From positions 1 through 32,671 of the forward strand of contig NZ_BJDL01000035.1 of the NCBI RefSeq assembly GCF_005405125.1: 32,671 nt of DNA. The letters are read 5' to 3'. Origin of the DNA: Lactiplantibacillus songbeiensis. Its GTDB lineage: Bacteria; Bacillota; Bacilli; Lactobacillales; Lactobacillaceae. The translations under genes and the position numbers were made by a program. Under the pieces are notes generated by a model, which searched no databases, was not told the DNA's origin, and was given only the letters and a program-made list of their open reading frames with translations. Shown piece by piece: positions 8,103-15,578 of the stretch; the stretch's first letter is position 1; every line of letters starts with the position of its first letter.

Positions 8103-8900
8103 ATGATTACGACAATTGCATTGGATTTAGATAATACGTTATTAACATCTGACAAGACGATTTCGCCGAAAACTGAAGCGGTGTTAAAGCAGCTCCACAC
8201 CGCTGGTAAACGGATTGTGCTCTGTACCGGCCGACCAATCAAGGCTATCCAACCTTTTCTAAAGCAATTAGATTTAGAGCAGCCAACTGACTTTGCCATT
8301 ACCTTCAATGGTGGCCTCGTGCAGCAAAATACGACCGGTGATGTTTTAGCTCGTAATAGTGTCACGAAGGCTGATATTCAGCCGCTGTACGACTACGCCC
8401 AAGCGCAACACTTTCCACTTGATGTCATCGACTTAAAGCAAGTCTATTCGTTAGTCGAACTTGGTAAGTCACCATACGAAGACTTCATGCGTGGCTTAAT
8501 GCCTTTTAAAGACGTGCATTTCGAAGACTTGCCTGCCGATGACCAATTCGGTAAAGTCGTGAGTGCTTATGAAGATGTGGCCAGCATCCAAGCCAACTTG
8601 CCACAGGCGGTCACGGATAAATTCCACGTCGTGCCTTCACGCCGTAATTTATTAGAATATTTACCAGCTGGTACCGATAAATCAGCCGGGTTAAAGGCCT
8701 TATTAGCGCACTTCAACGAAGACTTCAGTAACTTAATGGCCTTTGGTGATGAGGAAAATGACCTCGGTATGCTCAAAGCTGCCAAAGTCGGTGTCGCGAT
8801 GGCTAATGCCATTCCAAAGGTAAAAGCCGCGACAACTGATGACACCTTGAGTAACGATGACGATGGGGTGGCTGTTTTCTTGGAGAATTATTTTAAGTAG
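8103..8900 (+). CDS. Cof-type HAD family sugar-phosphate phosphatase
   Basis: A 265-residue HAD hydrolase of the Cof/YidA class (C2B cap). Motif I is DLDNTLL with catalytic Asp8 and Asp10, motif II is CTGRP (41-45), Lys193 is a candidate motif III, and motif IV is GDEEND (215-220). Members dephosphorylate sugar phosphates or flavin precursors; the substrate cannot be read from sequence. AAAGGA precedes the ATG. It lies 14 bases after thrC and before a terminator, so it is likely the second gene of that operon. No role in threonine synthesis is implied by the fold itself. Confidence 0.9.
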   Translation: MITTIALDLDNTLLTSDKTISPKTEAVLKQLHTAGKRIVLCTGRPIKAIQPFLKQLDLEQPTDFAITFNGGLVQQNTTGDVLARNSVTKADIQPLYDYAQAQHFPLDVIDLKQVYSLVELGKSPYEDFMRGLMPFKDVHFEDLPADDQFGKVVSAYEDVASIQANLPQAVTDKFHVVPSRRNLLEYLPAGTDKSAGLKALLAHFNEDFSNLMAFGDEENDLGMLKAAKVGVAMANAIPKVKAATTDDTLSNDDDGVAVFLENYFK

Positions 8901-8943
8901 ATCACCTTTAGCACACCGTTGCCAACTATTTAGATAACTACTG

Positions 8944-8980
8944 AAAGACCAACACGGCTTAGTCCCTTGTTGGTCTTTTT
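8944..8980 (+). terminator. Rho-independent terminator of the thrC-HAD operon
   Basis: An 11-bp perfect stem (8944-8954 with 8968-8978) followed by T residues. From here to the promoter at 9143 the DNA is AT-rich with no gene visible. Confidence 0.9.
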
Positions 8981-9142
8981 CTTATTCGCCCCAACAACTG
9001 ACATGCACCAGGACAATTAAACTTTTTTTCAAATAATAAAAAATTAATTTAAAACTATCACTATCATCTCGAACACCTGTCCGTTAAAATAAGCATTAGT
9101 ATCCTCTATTTGGCAAGTGGCATTTTAATTCAAACGTATTAA

Positions 9143-9170
9143 TTGACTATTATCATCTTGCTGATATGCT
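9143..9170 (+). promoter_or_regulatory. Promoter of the toxin-antitoxin operon
   Basis: TTGACT (9143-9148), a 16-base spacer and TATGCT (9165-9170). The implied transcript start near 9177 rules out the upstream in-frame ATG at 9166 as the antitoxin start. Confidence 0.6.
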
Positions 9171-9228
9171 TTATTTTAGGTGGGACACTCGGATTGAATT
9201 AAGTCTGATCATGAAAGTGAGGTTCACC

Positions 9229-9471
9229 ATGGAAGAACAAATCAACTTTTCACTTGACGCTGATAAAGCCCAAAAATTACATCTTATTTTTAAATCAGCC
9301 GGTCTAACCCCAGAACAAGCTTTTACACTTTTCGCAGATAAAACCATTGCTACTGGCAAATTACCATTTGATGCTGAAAGACCAAATAATCGTTTACAAA
9401 AAGCACTCACTAGCAAAGATTATATTGCCTTCACAGACCCCCAAGCTGGTTTACGTTGGCTCAATGAGTGA
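9229..9471 (+). CDS. dinJ: RelB/DinJ family antitoxin
   Basis: An 80-residue antitoxin. It has the RelB/DinJ plan: a short N-terminal beta strand (EEQINFSLDADKA) of a ribbon-helix-helix DNA-binding domain, the conserved GLTPEQAFTLFADKTIATGKLPF segment, then a C-terminal tail for wrapping the toxin. The start at 9229 has GTGAGG 6 bases upstream. Its stop overlaps the toxin start by 8 bases (ATGAGTGA), which implies translational coupling. Such antitoxins usually repress their own promoter with the toxin as corepressor. Confidence 0.85.
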   Translation: MEEQINFSLDADKAQKLHLIFKSAGLTPEQAFTLFADKTIATGKLPFDAERPNNRLQKALTSKDYIAFTDPQAGLRWLNE

Positions 9472-9751
9472 ACGATATATCTACTATCCTAAATACGAAC
9501 GCCAATTTAAAAAGCATTACCGTAAAATGATCCGCAGTGGTCAATATCACGCTAAAGATTTTGAAATTATTTACGATAAACTATTAAAAAATGAACAGCT
9601 CGAAGCTAAATATCAAGACCACAAATTAGAAAACATGTCTAAAAATGATCGTGATTTGCACATCTATCCAGACTGGATTCTGATTTATCGTTATGAAGAT
9701 GACTTCGTCGCTTTTGTTGATATCGGTACCCATTCAGACTTGTTTAAATAA
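9464..9751 (+). CDS. yafQ: YafQ-type mRNA interferase toxin (RelE superfamily)
   Basis: A 95-residue basic toxin with the ATG inside the end of the antitoxin gene. Residues His53, His66, Asp70, Trp71, His90 and Phe94 line up with E. coli YafQ His50, His63, Asp67, Trp68, His87 and Phe91 at a constant offset of three; the C-terminal IGTHSDLF is the family signature. Family members are ribosome-dependent endoribonucleases that cut translated mRNA, in E. coli mainly at AAA codons. All catalytic positions are kept, so it is likely active. A 20-bp terminator follows. An in-frame reading that starts inside the antitoxin gene is rejected. Confidence 0.88.
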   Translation: MSERYIYYPKYERQFKKHYRKMIRSGQYHAKDFEIIYDKLLKNEQLEAKYQDHKLENMSKNDRDLHIYPDWILIYRYEDDFVAFVDIGTHSDLFK

Positions 9752-9794
9752 ACCCAAACAAGACTAATGCCCCCTTACCACATCCCTAACACCT

Positions 9795-9847
9795 AAAAAT
9801 GGTCAACAATTACTGACACATCCAAGTAATTGTTGACCATTTTTTTG
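9795..9847. terminator. Strong bidirectional terminator between convergent genes
   Basis: A perfect 20-bp stem (9795-9814 with 9825-9844), loop of 10, with a T run on the + side and A residues on the other. It serves both the toxin operon and the leftward acetyltransferase operon. Confidence 0.92.
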
Positions 9848-9873
9848 TTTCATTAATCGTTGATTTGCTAAGC

Positions 9874-10472
9874 CTATTCCGTAAAGCTCATCCCCGTAAA
9901 CCCAGTCCGATCCACTGCAGTAATTGGCCGCAACACCTGACACGGATTTCCAGCTGCTAGGACATTACTTGGCAGGTCGTGCGTCACCACACTGCCAGCG
10001 CCAACAATCGTCTTGTCCCTAATCGTCACGCCCGGCAAAACAGTGACGTTGGCCGCTAACCAACAACGATCACCAATTGTAATCGGTTTGGCAATACAAC
10101 CGCCATTTTGCCGTTCCGTTGCATCGAATAAATGGTTACTCGTATACAAGCCAACTTTCGGACCAAATAAGACATGATCACCAATCGTAATCGGGGCACC
10201 ATCCAACATCACACAATCATAATTAGCGTAAAACTGGTCACCGACATGAATATTACGTCCGAACTCAACCCGGAAGTTAGGATTAACAAACGGCTGTTGG
10301 CCCGCACTGCCCACTAATTGCGAAAAATTGGCACTTGTTTTATGGGATCAGTGATGGCATTCAAGTGAGTCGTCACGGTTGTTGCGGTGTTACGCGCGGT
10401 AATCAAGTCAGCATCCAAATCTAAATACGGCTGACCAGTCGCCATATAAGCAAATTTTTCAGCTAAGTTCAT
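9874..10472 (-). pseudogene. Maltose/galactoside O-acetyltransferase, frameshifted
   Basis: The gene starts at the ATG at 10472, three bases after the upstream Nudix stop, and reads 52 residues (MNLAEKFAYMATGQPYLDLD...) of the Mac N-terminal domain before a TAG at 10316-10314. The hexapeptide-repeat acetyltransferase domain then continues in another frame from 10314 to 9874 (LVGSAGQQPFVNPNF..., with TSNHLFD carrying the likely catalytic His). One missing base near 10317-10322 (CGCAATTA where CGCCAATTA is expected) explains the break. Intact, it would be about 200 residues and would transfer acetyl from acetyl-CoA to sugars. The downstream part could start at the GTG at 10314, but no ribosome site precedes it. 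Either a recent mutation or a sequencing error. Confidence 0.87.
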
Positions 10473-10475
10473 CCG

Positions 10476-11039
10476 CTACGCCTCACGTAAAAAGTTCAAA
10501 TACCACGTCAAGGCACAGACCGCCTGAGCCGACCGAATCTTACCAGCCCGCAATAAATCAATCACTTGGCGCAGCGGCACCAACTGATTATTCACGAATT
10601 CATCGGCATCGAAGTGACGTTCGCCATGCTCAGTCGGATCAATATGAGTCAAAATCAAGTTCACCGTTTCACTCGTAAAGCCTTCAGACGACGTAATCGC
10701 CGTCATCACTTGGCTATCATGAGCAATATAACCCGTCTCTTCTTGTAATTCGCGGGTTGCCGCCACTAACGGTGCTTCACCAGCATTAATCAATCCCGCT
10801 GGTAAGCTAATCGTTTCGGCATTCAAACCAACCCGATATTCTGTATTCACGACAACTTGGTCATCATCGGTAATCGCTAAAATCGTAACTGCATCGCCAT
10901 GCTTGATTAAATCCCGATCAACCGTTAACCCATCCGGCGTTTTGATGGTTTGCTTGACCAAGTCAAAAATTGGTCCCTGATACACCGGTTGCTCATCTAA
11001 AATCTGACCGGTCCGCCCGGCTTTATCTAATGCATCCAT
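10476..11039 (-). CDS. Nudix hydrolase, ADP-ribose pyrophosphatase-like
   Basis: A 187-residue protein with a complete Nudix box: Gly82, Glu88, then Arg96-Glu97...Glu100-Glu101-x-Gly103 (RELQEETGY). Length and N-terminal layout fit ADP-ribose pyrophosphatases, which split ADP-ribose to AMP and ribose 5-phosphate. The ATG at 11039 has GAGGTC upstream; an in-frame GTG at 11054 overlaps that site and is rejected. It lies 18 bases after the secreted-protein gene and 3 bases before the broken acetyltransferase, so it is inside an operon. Exact substrate is inferred. Confidence 0.88.
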   Translation of the reverse strand: MDALDKAGRTGQILDEQPVYQGPIFDLVKQTIKTPDGLTVDRDLIKHGDAVTILAITDDDQVVVNTEYRVGLNAETISLPAGLINAGEAPLVAATRELQEETGYIAHDSQVMTAITSSEGFTSETVNLILTHIDPTEHGERHFDADEFVNNQLVPLRQVIDLLRAGKIRSAQAVCALTWYLNFLREA

Positions 11040-11057
11040 TTTTATTGACCTCACTTT

Positions 11058-12383
11058 TTAATCATCTTGATTAGACCAAATCCCACTTTTAAACGTGGCC
11101 GTCCGATTGCGATATAAGACACCACTTGCCGTATACCCTTCTTCATCAGTCGGATCATCGCCATCACTAAACGATACCAGACGCCGCTTATGATTTCGGT
11201 AAACTGTGACACTGCCAGCATCGCCATATTCATTTTCACGATCATAAGTCCGCTGGTTAGACTGCTTTTTGAAATGCACCTTAATCACGCGATTCCGACG
11301 CCGATTCGGCTGATAAAAGGTCACTTGCTGTGCTTGACCAGCTCTAAACGTCACTTTAATCGGCGTATTCATTGCCGTCAAGATTAAAGCTCGCTTAAGC
11401 TGATGTTGCCGATCCGTCACCCAAGTCACACGACTGCGACTGAGATAACCACTACTTTCAGTTCGTTTGATTGTATGCTGAACAGCCTGTGTCACCGTTT
11501 CAGTCGATTTAGGCGTCAATAACACCGTCGCTGCGTCGTGATACCGGCCTTGCACTAATTGGGATTCTTCTGGCAACCAGCCAATGGTTCGGCCACTCGC
11601 CGTCTTCAGTAACAAGTACCGGCGACCATCTGTCCGCACTAGGCGTTTCACCGCATAGAATTGCTGATTCAATAACGTGTCCGTGTCATGGGCAAACGCG
11701 CGGAAAACCGTCCCGGGTACATTCGACCAAGCATGGACAATCGTATTCCCTAGATTCATTGCCAGATTTGACGGATTTTTACCTTCAAACGACGTTAAAT
11801 AATACGGCACCTTCGGCAAGGTCGTTACCGACCGCCGATAAGTCGTCCGGCGTAAATCTTTTAACGCAATATAACCCCAGTCATTATTCGGCTTTAGGTT
11901 CGTCCACGTTTGCTTAGCATACGCCTTAAAAGGTCGGTTAACGGCCACATGATGCACATTTTGAATCAAACAATACGTGCCTTTTTCAGTATCGAACAAC
12001 TTAGCAATCACGACTTTAATCGGCGCCGAAATCTCTTCTTCATCACCATCAACCGTCACATGATACCGATTATTCACGTGTTTCAAACTATCATATAATT
12101 TCACATGGTCATTGGCGAGCTGATAAGGCACCCGACTATTGCCAGCCCGGGTGGCTAAAACTTTTCCCACACCATCAGTCCGATCCGCGGCCCGTCGACG
12201 CTTTTGAGCGGCCGTTAACGGCTTGGGTTTCGCCAGTTTAGTCGCCACTTTAACATGCTTTTTCCGTTTGGGCGCTGTGACGGTTGCCGTAGTCGCCAAT
12301 TGCTGCGTCCATCCGGTCCCAATCAACAAGCCTAACCCAATCAAGCTAATTCCTAATCCCCACCAAATTCGTCGTTTACGCAT
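11058..12383 (-). CDS. Secreted, membrane-anchored protein with SH3/GW-like domains
   Basis: A 441-residue protein with MRKRR and a hydrophobic segment (about 6-26) forming a signal anchor, then a Lys-rich, low-complexity linker (KRKKHVKVATKLAKPKPLT, to about 60) and an extracellular part. The ectodomain contains GW/SH3b-like units, for example NNDWGYIALKDL and GRRYLLLKTASGRTIGWLPEESQL, which in other surface proteins hold the protein to teichoic acids. The C-terminal 90 residues are Arg-rich with a DEEGYTASGVLYRNRTATF tail. A weak GGGGAT site precedes the ATG. The neighbours are cytoplasmic enzymes, so its place in the operon is odd. Function unknown. Confidence 0.72.
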   Translation of the reverse strand: MRKRRIWWGLGISLIGLGLLIGTGWTQQLATTATVTAPKRKKHVKVATKLAKPKPLTAAQKRRRAADRTDGVGKVLATRAGNSRVPYQLANDHVKLYDSLKHVNNRYHVTVDGDEEEISAPIKVVIAKLFDTEKGTYCLIQNVHHVAVNRPFKAYAKQTWTNLKPNNDWGYIALKDLRRTTYRRSVTTLPKVPYYLTSFEGKNPSNLAMNLGNTIVHAWSNVPGTVFRAFAHDTDTLLNQQFYAVKRLVRTDGRRYLLLKTASGRTIGWLPEESQLVQGRYHDAATVLLTPKSTETVTQAVQHTIKRTESSGYLSRSRVTWVTDRQHQLKRALILTAMNTPIKVTFRAGQAQQVTFYQPNRRRNRVIKVHFKKQSNQRTYDRENEYGDAGSVTVYRNHKRRLVSFSDGDDPTDEEGYTASGVLYRNRTATFKSGIWSNQDD

Positions 12384-12418
12384 GTTCGTATCCCCATCTA
12401 TTTTAAAGTTAGTCTCCG

Positions 12419-12781
12419 TTATCCTTGATCAGCCGGCAACATCTTGCGAATGCCACCCGTTGGATCAGGCACATCGCCGTGATATCGCGGAATCAAGTGT
12501 AGATGGCAGTGCATCACCGTCTGACCAGCCGCCGCGCCAACATTGATGCCGATGTTATAACCATCTGGCTGATAATGCGCATCTAAATAGGCCTTCGCTT
12601 GTTTTAGTAAAGCCATCATTGCCTGCTGATCTGCAGTGGGCACCTCAAAATAAGTGGCATAATGCTGCTTGGGAATAATCAGCAAATGACCACGACTCAC
12701 TGGATGAATATCGAAAAAAGCCGCTGCCAAGTCGTTTTCCAAGACATACGGCTGCGGCGCACAAAACAAACAATCTTTCAT
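12419..12781 (-). CDS. HIT family nucleotide hydrolase/transferase
   Basis: A 120-residue histidine-triad protein. The triad is HCHLHLIPRY (91-100), with His91, His93 and His95. CLFC near the N-terminus is a common zinc-binding remnant in this family. HIT proteins hydrolyse dinucleoside polyphosphates or nucleoside phosphoramidates. The ATG at 12781 follows AGGG; an in-frame TTG further upstream is unlikely since it falls inside the preceding SDR gene. Only 8 bases separate it from the SDR stop, so the two are cotranscribed. Confidence 0.9.
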   Translation of the reverse strand: MKDCLFCAPQPYVLENDLAAAFFDIHPVSRGHLLIIPKQHYATYFEVPTADQQAMMALLKQAKAYLDAHYQPDGYNIGINVGAAAGQTVMHCHLHLIPRYHGDVPDPTGGIRKMLPADQG

Positions 12782-12789
12782 TTTTAACC

Positions 12790-13536
12790 CTACTTTTCTA
12801 ACCAACCACCGTCAACTGGCATGACCGTTCCATGAATATAATCGGCGTGGCGACTCGCTAAGAACAGCGTCAGATCTGCCACTTCATGCGGTTGCGCCCA
12901 GCGTTTGGCAGGCGTCTCACCGGCAACCCAGGTCGCCATATGGCCGTCACCCGCAAAGTCAGCCGCATTCATCGGCGTTTCAATCGCCCCCGGTGCAATA
13001 CAGTTGGCTCGAATGCCCTGATCTGCATAATCCAAATCAAGTTGCTTCGTATAACCGATAATCGCGTGCTTGGCCGCGGTATACGCGGCCCCACCACCAC
13101 CAGCAACTAGCCCAGCAATCGAGGCCATGTTCACAAAGACCCCATGTTGTTGCTTCAGCATCGCCGGTAACACTGTATTCGTCACGATAAATTGACTTGT
13201 TAAATCCGTCGCTAACAAATCTTGCCACGCCGCTAAGTTCGTCTCGAGGGTTGGCCGATAACCATCCAACTTTCCCGCGGTATTGCAGACAATCGCTGGC
13301 GTTCCTAATTGTTGCATACCAGCGTAAATAGCCGCCGTTAATGCCGTAGCATCGGTAACATCGGCCACCTGATAGCTTAACTGCTCGGTCACCGCTAACG
13401 CTGTGGGCCGTGGTTGAATATCAATCGCAATCACCCGGGCGCGCTGCGTCAAAAAGGCTTGGGCTTGCTCCAAACCAATTCCAGACGCGGCACCAGTTAC
13501 CAGCACCGTTTGCCCGGTAAATTCATCAAATTGCAT
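12790..13536 (-). CDS. Short-chain dehydrogenase/reductase
   Basis: A 248-residue classical SDR. NAD(P)-binding TGAASGIG at 14-21, CNTAG at 84-88, catalytic Ser139, Tyr152 and Lys156 (YTAAK), C-terminal GTVMPVDGGW. An acidic residue at the end of the second strand (IDIQP) suggests NAD preference. The ATG overlaps the preceding stop by one base (TAATG), indicating translational coupling to the DUF2829 gene. The substrate cannot be told; FabG-like or acetoin/sugar alcohol oxidoreductases are possible. Confidence 0.9.
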   Translation of the reverse strand: MQFDEFTGQTVLVTGAASGIGLEQAQAFLTQRARVIAIDIQPRPTALAVTEQLSYQVADVTDATALTAAIYAGMQQLGTPAIVCNTAGKLDGYRPTLETNLAAWQDLLATDLTSQFIVTNTVLPAMLKQQHGVFVNMASIAGLVAGGGGAAYTAAKHAIIGYTKQLDLDYADQGIRANCIAPGAIETPMNAADFAGDGHMATWVAGETPAKRWAQPHEVADLTLFLASRHADYIHGTVMPVDGGWLEK

Positions 13537-13757
13537 TAGGCAACCAACTGCCAATCTTCGGCTAAAATATCACAATCAGTTGGTGACCATAAGCTGAAGG
13601 CTTCATCCGCGGTCTTGATCAAGAAGTATGGGTTCAATACATCCCCTTGATACGTGGTTGTCGGTTGCAGGACCACATACAATTCGGTTCCTTCCCAACC
13701 AGTCCGAACGGCTTTTTTGCCAGCCTTTAATTCAGGTAAAATTGCTTCAAATGTCAT
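13536..13757 (-). CDS. DUF2829 (Tad2-like) small protein
   Basis: A 73-residue protein matching DUF2829 end to end: FEAILPELKAGKKAVRTGWEG, then NPYFLIKTAD and DILAEDWQLV. This family includes Tad2, a phage protein that sequesters the cyclic ADP-ribose signal of Thoeris defence; many chromosomal members have no known role. GGAGGA precedes the ATG and a TATAAT lies at 13800-13795. It is the first gene of the leftward operon with SDR, HIT and Nudix enzymes, two of which belong to families that cleave ADP-ribose or dinucleotides. No phage genes are near. Family is confident; the ligand is inference. Confidence 0.85.
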   Translation of the reverse strand: MTFEAILPELKAGKKAVRTGWEGTELYVVLQPTTTYQGDVLNPYFLIKTADEAFSLWSPTDCDILAEDWQLVA

Positions 13758-13794
13758 GATGATTCCTCCATTAATTTTGATTTATTTTTTCACG

Positions 13795-13800
13795 ATTATA
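13795..13800 (-). promoter_or_regulatory. -10 element for the DUF2829-SDR-HIT operon
   Basis: A perfect TATAAT on the minus strand, 38 bases before the ATG. The matching -35 would fall in the repeat's end sequence (CTAGTTAGATTAAAA, 13804-13818), and no good -35 is seen. Confidence 0.5.
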
Positions 13801-13821
13801 TTGCTAGTTAGATTAAAATTG

Positions 13822-13968
13822 CCACTCTGGTTGGCCCAGAATTGTCTGGAACGTGGTGCCCGTGTTTGGAAGCCAAGGAACGGTCTTCCAAGCCGGGCTT
13901 TATCTAAGTCGAAAACCACGACTAAGATAAACGACACCACTGAGCCAATTCTAGTCCGCCCGTCGTTA
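13822..13968 (+). repeat. Structured intergenic element, copy 3a (type I)
   Basis: Left member of the third pair, in the 713-base gap between the divergent DUF2829 and mupG genes. Stems: CAGAATT/AATTCTA, GTGGTG/CACCAC, TGGAAG/CTTCCA and TTTATCT/AGATAAA extended by GTCG/CGAC. Preceded by CTAGTTAGATTA and followed at about 14048 by CAACTAGCACC, the same end motifs as in the first composite. Bases 13969-14142 hold no gene that I can see. Confidence 0.88.
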
Positions 13969-14142
13969 ATGACTGCTAGTTATAACTGAGTTTCGTATTG
14001 ACTTTTAACCAGCTATTTTAAGTAGAAAACATCTAGTCACAACGTCAACTAGCACCAAATGTATCATCTGTATATAACTATCATTGACTGACACAGCAAA
14101 CATGCTGGTCAACATATCGATTATCAATATACACCCTAATTA

Positions 14143-14297
14143 GCGCAGGTTGATCTGGATGATGTTCAGTGGTGTCGTTTGACTTAGGTGAGTGACCTTC
14201 TCAGCTTAGTCAAAGCCCGGCTTTTGAGACCGCCCTTCGGCTCAAAAACGCGGCCACCACGTTCCAGCATCAATCCAGACCAACCGGAGCGACAACC
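14143..14297 (-). repeat. Structured intergenic element, copy 3b (type II)
   Basis: Right, minus-oriented member, closely related to the copy at 6316-6467. Stems: CTGGA..TGATG with CATCA..TCCAG, GTGGTG/CACCAC, TTTGAG/CTCAAA, and TTTGACT/AGTCAAA extended by TGAG/CTCA. The type I-left, type II-right order is thus the same as in the second composite. Confidence 0.88.
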
Positions 14298-14423
14298 TAA
14301 GCAAATTCAACAGTACTTATGTCAAAATCGTATCATAATCCCCCACTGATTAACAGCGAACTCGCATGTCTAAAATTTGTTGGTACCAATTTACCGTAAT
14401 TGCTGGTATGGACCAATCATCTG

Positions 14424-14432
14424 TGCGATAAT
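14424..14432 (+). promoter_or_regulatory. Possible extended -10 promoter of mupG
   Basis: TGCGATAAT, an extended -10 form, sits 38 bases before the mupG ATG. No convincing -35 is seen. Confidence 0.4.
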
Positions 14433-14470
14433 GTAAGCGAATACAGCAATTGCAATGGAGGAATTTTATT

Positions 14471-15562
14471 ATGAGTAAACTGGGAGTATCCGTTTATCCA
14501 GAACGGTCAACTTTTGAAAAGGATGCCGCTTATTTGGACCTGGCTGCCAAGTATGGCTACCAACGTGTCTTCACTTCGTTACTAGAAATCAAAGGCGATG
14601 CCGATGAAGTTGTCACTAACTTCAAACGTGTCATTACTTACGCGAACAAATTAGGCTTACAAGTCATGGTTGATGTGAACCCGGGCTTATTCAAACAACT
14701 TGGCGTGTCTTACGATGACTTATCCTTTTTCCATGACCTCGGTGCTTGGGGTGTCCGCTTAGACCTCGGCTTTACTGGTGCCGAAGAATCTCGGATGACG
14801 CATAACCCATATGGCATCAAGATTGAAGTCAACATGTCGAAAGGGACGCACTATGTGGATACGATTATGGATTATTCACCGGTTAAAGATAATCTACTTG
14901 GATCACATAACTTTTATCCACAACAGTATACCGGTCTCGGTTATGATTACTTCGTCCAGACTTCGACTCAATATCGGCAATACGGCTTAAACACCGCCGC
15001 TTTCGTCTCATCAAATGACGCGACTTATGGGCCTTGGCCAATGCAAGATGGCCTCTGTACATTAGAACAACACCGAGGCTTGCCACTTGCCGCACAAGTT
15101 CAACATTTGAAGATGACAGGACTCATTGACGATGTGCTCATCGCTAACGCTTATGCCAGTGAAGCTGAACTTAAAGCAGCCAGTGACGTCTTCTTCAGCC
15201 CCTACCCCGCCTTACATGTTGAAACGGTCAGCGATATCACAGCAGCGGAAAAAGCAGTACTGTTCGATCAACCGCAAACGTATCGTGGCGACTTCTCAGA
15301 TTACGTCATTCGCTCCTCCGAAACGCGGGTAATCTATAAAGATTGCGACTTTCCAGCCCATGCCACGACCGATGTTAAACGCGGCGACCTGTTAATCGAC
15401 AATGATGACTTTGGCCAATACAAAGGTGAACTCCAGATTGCCCGGCGTGACTTTGAAAATACTGGCCGCATCAATGTTGTTGGCCATGTCGTCGCCAGTG
15501 ACGCCCAATGTTTGGACTTATTAGCACCTTGGGCCGACTTCAAGCTCGTCGCCGCTAAGTAA
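14471..15562 (+). CDS. mupG: MupG (DUF871) 6-phospho-N-acetylmuramidase
   Basis: A 363-residue protein of the DUF871/MupG family. The N-terminal TIM barrel begins MSKLGVSVYPERSTFEKD, with VMVDVNPGL and GVRLDLGF strands; a smaller C-terminal beta domain starts around GDFSDYVIRSSETR. Characterised MupG hydrolyses MurNAc-6-phosphate-GlcNAc in the cytoplasm during cell-wall recycling. Start: ATG with GGAGGA 9 bases upstream; an in-frame codon at 14450 precedes that site. An Eis-like acetyltransferase follows after 16 bases. The MurNAc PTS and the MurQ etherase usually found with it are absent here, so disaccharide uptake must be encoded elsewhere. Confidence 0.87.
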   Translation: MSKLGVSVYPERSTFEKDAAYLDLAAKYGYQRVFTSLLEIKGDADEVVTNFKRVITYANKLGLQVMVDVNPGLFKQLGVSYDDLSFFHDLGAWGVRLDLGFTGAEESRMTHNPYGIKIEVNMSKGTHYVDTIMDYSPVKDNLLGSHNFYPQQYTGLGYDYFVQTSTQYRQYGLNTAAFVSSNDATYGPWPMQDGLCTLEQHRGLPLAAQVQHLKMTGLIDDVLIANAYASEAELKAASDVFFSPYPALHVETVSDITAAEKAVLFDQPQTYRGDFSDYVIRSSETRVIYKDCDFPAHATTDVKRGDLLIDNDDFGQYKGELQIARRDFENTGRINVVGHVVASDAQCLDLLAPWADFKLVAAK

Positions 15563-15578
15563 AAAGGAGGAGTACTGG

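Noticed and set aside
12223-12546. Rightward open frame of 107 codons across the HIT and secreted-protein genes
   Set aside because: Antisense to two recognised genes with no ribosome site.
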